Assembly (NCBI GenBank): GCA_031281385.1
Contig: JAITFL010000073.1
Coordinates: 1 to 39,395 of the forward strand
Reading direction: 5' to 3'
Length of the DNA: 39,395 nucleotides
Origin: Holophagales bacterium
GTDB lineage: Bacteria; Acidobacteriota; Holophagae; Holophagales; Holophagaceae
Every line of letters starts with the position of its first letter. Positions within the stretch are counted from its first letter, which is position 1. Both the position numbers and the translations under genes were made by a program. This document shows, piece after piece, positions 7,963 to 15,379 of this stretch. Under the pieces are notes generated by a model. That model was not told where the DNA came from. It saw only the letters and a list, made by a program, of their open reading frames with translations, and ran no database searches.

Positions 7963-8069
7963 AGCAGTTCAACCTATTCTAGGTTGAACTGCTATGCCAG
8001 AATTTGCTTGCAAATTCTGGCCGCGTATTGCTCGTAGGCGGGCTTGGCCCGCCGTTAAGCGAGCAATAC
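7961..8069. repeat. Three consecutive perfect hairpins (structured element)
   Basis: Hairpin 1 has 16-bp arms 7961-7976 and 7980-7995 with a 3-nt loop. Hairpin 2 abuts it, with 12-bp arms 7996-8007 and 8010-8021. Hairpin 3 has outer arms GTATTGCTCG (8025-8034) and 8060-8069, with an inner GGCGGGC/GCCCGCC stem (8037-8043 and 8047-8053). All three are free of mismatches. The element lies between the HTH gene and the promoter of the metal-efflux locus. It may be a small RNA, a MITE or repeat element, or a compound regulatory site. Confidence 0.7.
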
Positions 8070-8075
8070 AAGCGC

Positions 8076-8156
8076 GAATTGCCATATACGCTGAATTGTT
8101 GCAAGGGCTGAATCAGGCATTGCAGCTATGGACTATCAAAAGTTGAATTGCCATAT
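8076..8156. repeat. 12-bp direct repeat straddling the end of the HTH gene
   Basis: GAATTGCCATAT occurs at 8076-8087 and again at 8145-8156. The second copy lies inside the last codons of the HTH gene and the first just beyond its stop. This could be the trace of a small duplication or an insertion at the gene's 3' end. Confidence 0.5.
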
Positions 8157-8575
8157 TGCCGCATCCTGATCATCCTGTACTTCCCCTCTTGAAAAAGCCT
8201 GTACAGTTCCTCTTTTTCTATGAGGGACAATTCCTCTAATGCAATGTCTGCAAGCATTTCAGACGCTATTGCGCGTTCACGCTCACTAAGGGCGGCCCAT
8301 TTTCCCGCCATCCCCGGGGGGGCATCTCCAGGGTCATCCAGAAACTCGGCAACGCTGCACCCAATCACATTGGCAATGTTTTTGAGCGAATCAATCCGTG
8401 GCCTGCCCCTTGCTTTGTATTGCATGTACTGGCGGAGCGTGACTTCGCTGATGTTGAACACCTCTGCGGCTGCTTCCCATCGAATGGCCCCGCGAGGCGT
8501 AGTCAGGTTGTTCTGCTTGCAGAACTGTTTGACCCTAGCCGCAAACACCTCCTGCTGAGGCCAATGTTTATTCAT
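8126..8575 (-). CDS. HTH (XRE/Cro-like) DNA-binding regulator
   Basis: A 149-aa protein with an N-terminal helix-turn-helix of Cro/C1 type. The core is about residues 28-80: IRWEAAAEVFNISEVTLRQYMQYKARGRPRIDSLKNIANVIGC, split here as VFNISEVTLRQYM (recognition region) and LKNIANVIGCSVAEFLDDPG, which matches the usual helix 4-5 ending. The C-terminal part (LSERERAIASEMLADIALEE and on) is helical and charged and may mediate dimerisation. No strong ribosome site is seen; TATAAAAT sits just before the ATG, so a short or leaderless transcript is possible. It lies upstream of the metal-efflux locus and next to the triple hairpin. It may regulate one of them or the AT-rich genes on its other side. 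The target is unknown. Confidence 0.8.
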   Translation of the reverse strand: MNKHWPQQEVFAARVKQFCKQNNLTTPRGAIRWEAAAEVFNISEVTLRQYMQYKARGRPRIDSLKNIANVIGCSVAEFLDDPGDAPPGMAGKWAALSERERAIASEMLADIALEELSLIEKEELYRLFQEGKYRMIRMRQYGNSTFDSP

Positions 8576-8620
8576 ATTTTATACCCAAACAGAAATTATC
8601 TAAAATAAGAGCCTCAAAAA

Positions 8621-8650
8621 TTGCGACTTTGTCGTAAAATCTGATACAAT
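8621..8650 (+). promoter_or_regulatory. Promoter upstream of the micropeptide and seven-repeat gene
   Basis: TTGCGA (8621-8626) and TACAAT (8645-8650) are separated by 18 bp. The site is divergent from the HTH gene. Transcription would start near 8657, about 40 nt before the candidate small ORF at 8698. Confidence 0.45.
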
Positions 8651-8697
8651 TTTTGAAGCTGGGGGATCGCCCTTGCCGACAATTGAGGTGACAGCAG

Positions 8698-8811
8698 ATG
8701 AAACAGAGTACTACCGCCAGTTGCCATTGGTGCAATTCACCCACTTGTTATGGGGCTAGGTACTGCCCGCACTTACAAATTGTAGGGTCTATCCAAATGA
8801 CTAACCTTTAG
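8698..8811 (+). CDS. Candidate 37-aa Cys-rich micropeptide
   Basis: This short frame begins with ATG at 8698, 7 nt after a GAGGTG ribosome site (8685-8690), and lies about 40 nt behind a promoter-like pair. The product begins MKQSTTASCHWCNSPTC and continues with ARYCPH, giving C-x2-C-x4-C-x5-C plus two His, a spacing that could bind zinc or another metal. It matches no family I know. It precedes the secreted seven-repeat gene by 79 bp on the same strand and could be a leader peptide or a small zinc-finger-like protein. Support is motif density, ribosome site and promoter. No conservation evidence is available. Confidence 0.4.
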   Translation: MKQSTTASCHWCNSPTCYGARYCPHLQIVGSIQMTNL

Positions 8812-8890
8812 TGACAAACCAAACATGGAAAATTTCACTCTCACAACCTAGGAAACCCAAACACAACTTGTCCAAAAGGAGGACTGAAGC

Positions 8891-10369
8891 ATGAAAAAAC
8901 ATCTGATTTCCATTTCCGTTGCCATCGGCTTCTCACTAGTGGCCTTTGCACAAATCCCCAAGAAAGCGCAAGGTGTTGAGCCCAGACAACTTTTCAAAAT
9001 ACAACAAGCTTCGCCAGAGTTTCAGAAAAGCTGGACAAGCATCCCAATGATATTCAAAGGGGGCGATGTCATTGCATTGGGGAAAAAATTGGTCGTAAAC
9101 CAGGAGGAATTTGGAATCAACCAAGAAGAACCCCGTTTCCAAGTGCAATTCCTATCTGATGAAAAAAACGATGCGGCGGCTTTTTCTGTTTATCTATCAG
9201 GTAACGATGTGTATGTGGCAGGAGTTGAGAGACAATATGGCACAGATCCAGTTTTACTTGAGCGGTTTACTAGTAAAGCGACTATTTGGAAAAATGGTAC
9301 TATTTATCAGCATTTAGGTGAAAGCCAATATAATTCTGCGGCAAATTCCATTTTTATATCGGGCGATGATGTGTACGCAGTCGGGTATGAAACTGATGGA
9401 AGACCAAAAAATCAAGGATTTTTTCTTGCCAATGGTCCAGTTTTCCAAAGATTTCTTAACGAAGTACAAGGAGGAGAAATAGTTGGAAATCATAGTTCAG
9501 CAATAATTTGGAAAAACGGCAAAGTTTTTGAACGTCTTAGCGATGGTAAAACGAGTGTGGAAGCCAAATCTATTTTTATTTCTGGCAAGGACGTGTATGT
9601 TGCAGTTGAGGCAGATTTAAGTACTCTTTGGGGTAAAGCACAACTTTTGAAAAACGGCAAGGATCAGTCTCTTGAGGGGGTTAATTATCGGAAGGCGTCT
9701 GTAGCCAATTCTGTTTTCGTGCTAGGTAACGATGTATATGTAGCTGGTGCTAAACGCGATTCACAGCCTGGTGTGCTTTCAACTGGAACACCATTTCATG
9801 CAGTAATTTGGAAAAATCGCAAGGAATATCAACGTCTAACTGATGGCAAATTTGATGGGGAAGCCTTTTCGATTTTCGTATCGGGAAATGATATTTATGC
9901 AGCAGGAATTGAGAATAATTCACGCAAAGAGGAATTTGCTACTATCTGGAAAAATGGAAAAATTCTTTATCGTTTAAATGATACAAAATTTGAAGGATTA
10001 TCTGAAACTATACTTGAAGGGAAAGCTAAATCTATCTTTGTATCTGGGAACGATGTTTATGTTGCGGGATGGATTAGGTCGGGAAGTCTATATACTCATA
10101 CCACTTATGCGCTAGTCCAAAAACCAGGTAATCGCAAAGATGCTTTTGGTCTTATGCATCCGATCTATGAGGTAGAAAAATATTCAGTAGAAACGAATAT
10201 TCCCGTTGCAATCCTTTGGAAAAACGGACAGGTATATTCAAGGTTCGGCGATGGCAAATCCGCATCAGAAGCCCATTCCGTTGTTGTTTCAGGCGATGAC
10301 ATTTATGTTGCAGGGTTTGTTACAAACAAACAGGGTAATCGTGTTGCTACACTCTGGAAAGGCAAATAA
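8891..10369 (+). CDS. Secreted seven-repeat (beta-propeller-like) protein
   Basis: A 492-aa protein with a signal peptide (MKKHLISISVAIGFSLVAFA) and seven copies of a repeat centred on SIFVSGNDVYVAG. Most copies are followed by an ATIWKNGK strand and RLxDGK. Examples are FSVYLSGNDVYVAG, NSIFISGDDVYAVG and HSVVVSGDDIYVAG. Seven blades of roughly 50-75 residues suggest a beta-propeller. Such WKNG/DVYVAG repeat proteins are known as uncharacterised exported proteins; no catalytic motif is visible. It has an excellent ribosome site (AAAAGGAGG). The gene is clearly more AT-rich than its neighbours, with different codon use, which points to transfer from another genome. Function unknown. Confidence 0.85.
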   Translation: MKKHLISISVAIGFSLVAFAQIPKKAQGVEPRQLFKIQQASPEFQKSWTSIPMIFKGGDVIALGKKLVVNQEEFGINQEEPRFQVQFLSDEKNDAAAFSVYLSGNDVYVAGVERQYGTDPVLLERFTSKATIWKNGTIYQHLGESQYNSAANSIFISGDDVYAVGYETDGRPKNQGFFLANGPVFQRFLNEVQGGEIVGNHSSAIIWKNGKVFERLSDGKTSVEAKSIFISGKDVYVAVEADLSTLWGKAQLLKNGKDQSLEGVNYRKASVANSVFVLGNDVYVAGAKRDSQPGVLSTGTPFHAVIWKNRKEYQRLTDGKFDGEAFSIFVSGNDIYAAGIENNSRKEEFATIWKNGKILYRLNDTKFEGLSETILEGKAKSIFVSGNDVYVAGWIRSGSLYTHTTYALVQKPGNRKDAFGLMHPIYEVEKYSVETNIPVAILWKNGQVYSRFGDGKSASEAHSVVVSGDDIYVAGFVTNKQGNRVATLWKGK

Positions 10370-10539
10370 TAGTTTTATATAAATTTTCATTAATGATCTG
10401 CGAATGCGCTTAGTTGTAACATATCACGTCATCATTTTTTGCAACAGCAATAGAAAATGACAGAAGGCATTTTGATCGCAACTTGCCAAAAGCTTATTTT
10501 TCTCCCGGCTCCGAGAAACATAAAGTATATTAATTATTG
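10370..10539. other. AT-rich gap before comEC
   Basis: I see no gene, strong hairpin or T-run terminator here. The AT-rich base use continues from the upstream repeat-protein gene and stops at the start of comEC. Confidence 0.5.
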
Positions 10540-12855
10540 ATGAACAGGGAAGCGCTTTGGACGCGGATAGCCGGGGAATCCGGCTGGGGGGTGGCGTGGA
10601 CACTGCTGGCGGCTTCAATCCTTCCGTGGCTATTGCCGGAATCTTGGTCTGGCAACGTGCCTTGGATTGTTTTGCTCCTTGGGTGGATGGCGGCAATAGG
10701 CTCATTCTGGCTGCTGGGCGTGAAGGTTGTTCGCTATGTGGGGCTGGGCATCATAGTGATATGGGCTGTTTTCTTGGGCCTATCAAGGCTGGCGAAGTGG
10801 GACGCAAAACTGCCGACTGGCTACCAAGAAGTAACCGGAGTCATCTGTGAGCCTTGGCAAAAGAGGGGCTTCAGGCTAAATAGTGCTTTGTCGGTTGCTT
10901 CGCCCCCGGAGATGAGGGGCATGTCCATGCCTATAAGCGTGTCAGCGACAGGGCAGGCGCCACCAGAGCCGGGAACCCCCGTCCGCTTTCGGGCAGAATT
11001 GCGCTCTACCCAGCCTGGCCCGCCCTTTATGGCAGAGCGGCCCCTATGGAGGGCCAGAAACGATGGCAGGCTGCGGCAGGTCGCCCTATCGTCCTCGCTT
11101 ATCATGGAGCAGTTGGGGCCCCCAAGGCCCGGCGTTTGGCTGAGGTTCAGGTGCTGGATGTTTGAGAGGTTCCAGTCACTGCCCATTGATTCTGCCCCAG
11201 CTAGGGACGTTTGGGGGGCGCTGGCGCTGGGCATCTTCCCGATCAACGATGAGGTGTCAAGCTCATTTTCCGAAAGCGGGGTGCTGCACCTGCTTGTAGT
11301 TTCCGGCCTACAGATAACCTTGATAATGGCTACGGCGGAAGCGTTCTTTAGAAGAATTCTCAAGCGGGGCGGCAGCTTGGGCGCGATAATGTGCGGTTTG
11401 GCTTTCGCCGCTTTGGTGGGTTTTTCTGCCCCCATTTGGCGGGGCTTGCTGATGGGCGTGGCGTGGGTGTTCGGCAGGGCGCAAGGCTGGAGAATTCCCC
11501 CCGCGCTGAGTTTGCATCTGGCGCTATTGTTTTGGATGGCTACGCACCCGGCATCGGGCTGTGCGCCGGGATTTCTCATTGGCTGGTGGGCGATGCTGGG
11601 TCTGGTGTGGATTGTCGAGCCATTGCAGGGCCTTGTTTCGCCATTGCTGGGAAAAGGGTCTATCTGGCTTGCAAGGGTTGCGGCACCTTGGGCTACCACG
11701 ATGCCCCTTTTGGCCATTATGAATGGCGGCATTCCGGCGTATGGGATAATAACAAACCTAGCCGTGCTGCCATTCGTTTGGATATTGCTCCCGCTCTGCC
11801 TTGCGCTGACCATCTTGCCCATTCCGGCTATTATCGCGCCGACAGTCATGGCGCTGGATTTTTTGGCGATGCGCCTAGTTCCCCTATTCGCCAAGATAGT
11901 CCCAATGGCGACTGGCATTTTGTGGCCTTGGCTGGCTCTGGCGGCGGGCTGGCTGCTGCTGGCTCACTTCCGCGCCGCGATGATGAAGAGCAGGGCCCTT
12001 GCGGCTTGCCTGATGGCTACTACATTGTGCTTGGCGATGACGAATGGCACGGGGCGGAGAGTGCGCGACCTGACGCTGGAAGTTCCCGACGTTGGGCAAG
12101 GAGACGCACTGCTGATACGGGTGCCAAGAGCTGACGCGACACTGATAGACGCCGGGCCGACACCTTGGTCGGCTAGGCGAGTGGCCAGGGTATTGAGCAG
12201 GCGCGGGGTGCGGGAGCCAGTTCACTTGCTTATCACGCACCCCCACGCAGACCACGCAGGGGGATGGCCAACCTTGGCGAGGCTGTGGCCTTTCGATTCT
12301 CTAACAGTCCCGGTAGTGGCACTTCCCGACAAAGCATGGCGTGGACTCGCTCCAAAAGGCTCTATTCAAGGGGCCTTTCAAGCAAGGCGCGGCGATTCGT
12401 GGCAAAGGGGCGATGCCCATTTTTCTGTCCACTGGCCGCCAAAGCCTCTCAACCTGCCCGACCCCAACATGGTTTCGGCGGTGCTGCGCCTTAGGTGGCG
12501 AAGCCACGAGATATGGTTCATGGGTGACGCTCTTGCCATACAAGAAAGGGACATGATAGACCTCGGCGACCCAGGCTTGTGGCATGGCACGCGCCTTCTA
12601 AAGGCAGGTCACCACGGCGGAGCCACGGCCACCGGCCAAGAATGGATAGGCGTGCTGCACCCAAGTGTAGTTCTGTTCACGTCAGAGTACCCAAACCGCT
12701 TTGATTTTCCAAGGGAAGAAGTACTCAATAGATGTCAGGAAGCAGGCGCCGGAATCGTGATAACCGGGCCGTACAGGGGTGTAACTATGGAGGCATTAGG
12801 CGAATATTGGATGGTCAGTCCTTACGCTCTACCGCAGGCAGCGCAGCGGCGATGA
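10540..12855 (+). CDS. comEC: ComEC/Rec2-type DNA uptake channel
   Basis: A 771-aa inner-membrane protein for import of single-stranded DNA during natural transformation. N-terminal membrane segments and a ComEC N-terminal soluble domain (around EVTGVICEPWQKRGFRLNSA) lead into the competence domain (HLLVVSGLQITLIMATAEA, then APIWRGLLMGVAW). Several transmembrane helices follow. A C-terminal metallo-beta-lactamase domain starts near residue 510: DVGQGDALLIRVPRADATLIDAG, split as DVGQGDALLI and TLIDAG. It continues with HPHADHAGG (His567 onward), WFMGDA and KAGHHGGATATG. This is the full three-domain form. The ATG at 10540 follows an in-frame TTG at 10537; neither has a clear ribosome site. No other competence genes are in the window. 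Confidence 0.93.
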   Translation: MNREALWTRIAGESGWGVAWTLLAASILPWLLPESWSGNVPWIVLLLGWMAAIGSFWLLGVKVVRYVGLGIIVIWAVFLGLSRLAKWDAKLPTGYQEVTGVICEPWQKRGFRLNSALSVASPPEMRGMSMPISVSATGQAPPEPGTPVRFRAELRSTQPGPPFMAERPLWRARNDGRLRQVALSSSLIMEQLGPPRPGVWLRFRCWMFERFQSLPIDSAPARDVWGALALGIFPINDEVSSSFSESGVLHLLVVSGLQITLIMATAEAFFRRILKRGGSLGAIMCGLAFAALVGFSAPIWRGLLMGVAWVFGRAQGWRIPPALSLHLALLFWMATHPASGCAPGFLIGWWAMLGLVWIVEPLQGLVSPLLGKGSIWLARVAAPWATTMPLLAIMNGGIPAYGIITNLAVLPFVWILLPLCLALTILPIPAIIAPTVMALDFLAMRLVPLFAKIVPMATGILWPWLALAAGWLLLAHFRAAMMKSRALAACLMATTLCLAMTNGTGRRVRDLTLEVPDVGQGDALLIRVPRADATLIDAGPTPWSARRVARVLSRRGVREPVHLLITHPHADHAGGWPTLARLWPFDSLTVPVVALPDKAWRGLAPKGSIQGAFQARRGDSWQRGDAHFSVHWPPKPLNLPDPNMVSAVLRLRWRSHEIWFMGDALAIQERDMIDLGDPGLWHGTRLLKAGHHGGATATGQEWIGVLHPSVVLFTSEYPNRFDFPREEVLNRCQEAGAGIVITGPYRGVTMEALGEYWMVSPYALPQAAQRR

Positions 12856-12892
12856 TGATTACGCTATAATTTGTTGCATTGCGAGGGAGATT

Positions 12893-13228
12893 ATGATGGA
12901 TTGGTTGGAAGGCTTGGACGCAGCCATCACCGTGGTTGACAAAGAATACACGATAACCTACATGAACCCAAAGGCGTTGGCTACATTTCAAAGCTACGGC
13001 GGGCGGGCCTTGCTGGGCAAAAGCCTGATGGAGTGCCACAATGAGCGATCAAGGGAACTCCTCAAAAAAATCATGGAGACAGGCCATCCACACACCTACA
13101 CCATCGAAAAAGGTGGAAAAAAGAAAATAATTCATCAGGCCAGATGGGAAAAAGATGGCGAAACAGGCGGCCTAGTGGAAATCTCCATAGAGATACCTTG
13201 GGAGATCGAGCACTTCAAGAGGGATTAG
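12893..13228 (+). CDS. Stand-alone PAS-domain protein
   Basis: A 111-aa soluble protein consisting almost only of a PAS fold: LDAAITVVDKEYTITYMNPKA (strands A-B, split as AAITVVDKEY and TITYMNPKA), GRALLGKSLMECH, RELLKKIMETG, then KIIHQARWEKDGETGGLVEI. It resembles the PAS_4-like sensor module of two-component or diguanylate proteins but has no output domain. It starts 37 bp after comEC with a GAGGGAGA ribosome site. Two ATGs in tandem (12893 and 12896) make the exact start uncertain by one codon. A TATAAT at 12865-12870 may be its own -10. Ligand and partner are unknown; it probably acts through protein-protein contact. Confidence 0.8.
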   Translation: MMDWLEGLDAAITVVDKEYTITYMNPKALATFQSYGGRALLGKSLMECHNERSRELLKKIMETGHPHTYTIEKGGKKKIIHQARWEKDGETGGLVEISIEIPWEIEHFKRD

Positions 13229-13309
13229 GCGGCTCCGATTGGCGCGAAAAGAGGACGGGAATGTCTTTATACTCTTTTGGTAGTAAAATACTTAACGAGG
13301 GATAAATCT

Positions 13310-15346
13310 ATGAAAAAATTTGCACTGCCGCTACTCGCAACCATTTTTGCCGCTGCGCCGATGATGCGCGCGGACGAGGGGATGTGGACGTTTGACAACC
13401 TTCCGCTAAAGCTGCTCAAGGAAAAGTACAACTTCACGCCCAGCCAAGAGTGGATAGACCACGTGCGCCTTTCGGCAATTTCGATGGGGGGCTGCTCGGC
13501 CTCATTCGTCAGCGCGGATGGCCTGATGCTCACCAACCACCACTGCGGGCGCGGCCAAGTGGCCGCACTTAGCACCGCCGACAACGACTTGCTCAAAAAT
13601 GGCTACGTGGCCCGCACCCGGGCCGAAGAGCTTAAAGTCCGCATGAACCTCCGCGTCCTAAAACAGATGCAGAATGTTACAGCCAAGGTCAATAGCGCAG
13701 TCAAACCCAATATGGACGCCAAAGCCGCAGAAGAAGCCAAAACACAGGCCCTTCAAGCCGCCGTGCAGGAGATGAACGCCAGCACTGGCCTAAATTGTTC
13801 GCCCGTTAGGCTCTATCAGGGCGGCGAGTTTTGGGTCTATGGGTACGAGACCTTTGACGATGTGCGCCTAGTGGCGGCCCCAGAGTTGCAGGCGGCGGCA
13901 TTCGGTGGTGACCATGACAATTTCACATACCCGCGCCACGACCTAGACTTTACGCTATTCCGCATCTATAAAGACGACAAGCCCTACAATCCGATGCACT
14001 TCCTGAAATGGTCGGTCGAGGGCCTAAAGGATGGCGATCTCACATTTGTTGTGGGACACCCCGGCAGCACCGCCCGTGGATGGACGTACGGCCAAATGAT
14101 CAACGCCCGCGACGTCACCAGCCCTCTGTCCATCAAAAATTCCGAACGCAGCCGCAGCATCCTTCTTGAATATGGCAGGAAGAGTCCAGAAAACATGCGG
14201 GCAGTGCAGACCCAACTGCTGGGCATCGAAAATTCGCTTAAAGCCAACAAGGGCTATTATGCCGGCCTGTTGGACGTTGACGCGATGAAGCAAGTGAAAG
14301 ACAAAGAAGACGAGCTGCGAGCCAAAGTGAACCAGAACCCCAACCTAAAGGCCCTAGCCGGCCAAAGCTGGGAGGCCATTGACAAGGCGCTGGAGAGTAC
14401 CAAGGCAAACGCCACCGCTGCAAGTCTGGCGGGTGCCGCCCCAACGGCCCTGATGGTTCAACTGAGGGCCTTGGTGAACCGCATTGACCCGTCCCAACAA
14501 ACACAGACCCCCCAAGGGCGCGGCGGGGCACAGGCGGCACAACCACCTAGGCCCGACCTAGACCTGATGCAGATGGAAGCATGGCTAAAGGACGTTCAGA
14601 CGATGCTACCGGCCCAAAGCCAATTGGTTGTGGCCGCTCTAAATGGCATGGCCCCTGCGGCAGCCGCCAAATCCATCCTTGCAAGCCCGCTTAGCCAAGA
14701 GTCAGCTAGGAATGTGCTAATTGAGGGCGGGAAAGCGGCGTTGGATGCCAGCAAAGACCACGCCCTAGTTTTGGCCAAGGCGATTGTTGCCATCGTCAAC
14801 GACAACCAAAAGCAACAGGCCGAGGCGAACAATATCATCTCCGACCATATCTCGCGTATCTCACGCGCCCGCCTAGAGGCGTACGGCAAAGATGTTTATC
14901 CCGATGCCACAAGCACCCTGCGCCTTTCCTATGGGCCAGTGTCAACCTTTGCTGCAAATGGCACCATCGTACAGCCCTTCACCACATTCGGCGGCCTTTA
15001 CGACCGCCACATTGGCTGGGGCGGAAACGCGGCCAACGTCCACGATGGTTCCTGGCACCTGCCGGAGCGCTGGATTGACAAGCGCCCCAAGATCAACCCA
15101 GACGTAAAGCTAAATTTCAGCCACAGTGTTGACATCATCGGCGGCAACTCTGGCAGCCCCGTCATCAACAGGAATGGCGAGCTGGTCGGCGTCATATTCG
15201 ACGGCAACATTACGATGCTACCCGGGCGCTACTACTACAAAGAAAGCGACAATAGGGGTGTGTCCGTTGATGCGAGAGCCATCATTGAAACCTTGGATAA
15301 GGTGATGGACGCAGGACACATCGTTAAAGAGCTGACGGGGAAATAG
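13310..15346 (+). CDS. S46-family serine dipeptidyl-peptidase (DPP7/DPP11-like), secreted
   Basis: A 678-aa exopeptidase that removes dipeptides from peptide N-termini in the periplasm or at the cell surface. A signal peptide (MKKFALPLLATIFAAAPMMRA) precedes the S46 domain, opening with DEGMWTFDNLP. The chymotrypsin-like triad is visible: His in LTNHHC (His77/78), Asp in YPRHDLDFTLFR, and Ser614 in GGNSGSP. The stretch GVIFDGN has Gly where, as I recall, the S1-specificity residue lies, which would favour a DPP7-like hydrophobic preference over acidic DPP11. A Gln/Pro/Gly-rich linker (QTQTPQGRGGAQAAQPPRP) lies in the helical domain. The start at 13310 has a GAGGGA site; an upstream in-frame start at 13277 would bury the signal peptide. 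It is convergent with the rhamnosidase gene. Confidence 0.93.
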   Translation: MKKFALPLLATIFAAAPMMRADEGMWTFDNLPLKLLKEKYNFTPSQEWIDHVRLSAISMGGCSASFVSADGLMLTNHHCGRGQVAALSTADNDLLKNGYVARTRAEELKVRMNLRVLKQMQNVTAKVNSAVKPNMDAKAAEEAKTQALQAAVQEMNASTGLNCSPVRLYQGGEFWVYGYETFDDVRLVAAPELQAAAFGGDHDNFTYPRHDLDFTLFRIYKDDKPYNPMHFLKWSVEGLKDGDLTFVVGHPGSTARGWTYGQMINARDVTSPLSIKNSERSRSILLEYGRKSPENMRAVQTQLLGIENSLKANKGYYAGLLDVDAMKQVKDKEDELRAKVNQNPNLKALAGQSWEAIDKALESTKANATAASLAGAAPTALMVQLRALVNRIDPSQQTQTPQGRGGAQAAQPPRPDLDLMQMEAWLKDVQTMLPAQSQLVVAALNGMAPAAAAKSILASPLSQESARNVLIEGGKAALDASKDHALVLAKAIVAIVNDNQKQQAEANNIISDHISRISRARLEAYGKDVYPDATSTLRLSYGPVSTFAANGTIVQPFTTFGGLYDRHIGWGGNAANVHDGSWHLPERWIDKRPKINPDVKLNFSHSVDIIGGNSGSPVINRNGELVGVIFDGNITMLPGRYYYKESDNRGVSVDARAIIETLDKVMDAGHIVKELTGK

Positions 15347-15379
15347 CACTCCCGGTAAACATCAGGAAGGAAAAGCTAC

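Noticed and set aside
10821..11918. 365-codon minus-strand frame
   Set aside because: Antisense shadow of comEC with low-complexity content and no ribosome site.
13239..13273. TTGGCG/TATACT promoter before the S46 peptidase
   Set aside because: The spacing is 23 bp, too long for a sigma-70 promoter; only the -10 looks plausible.
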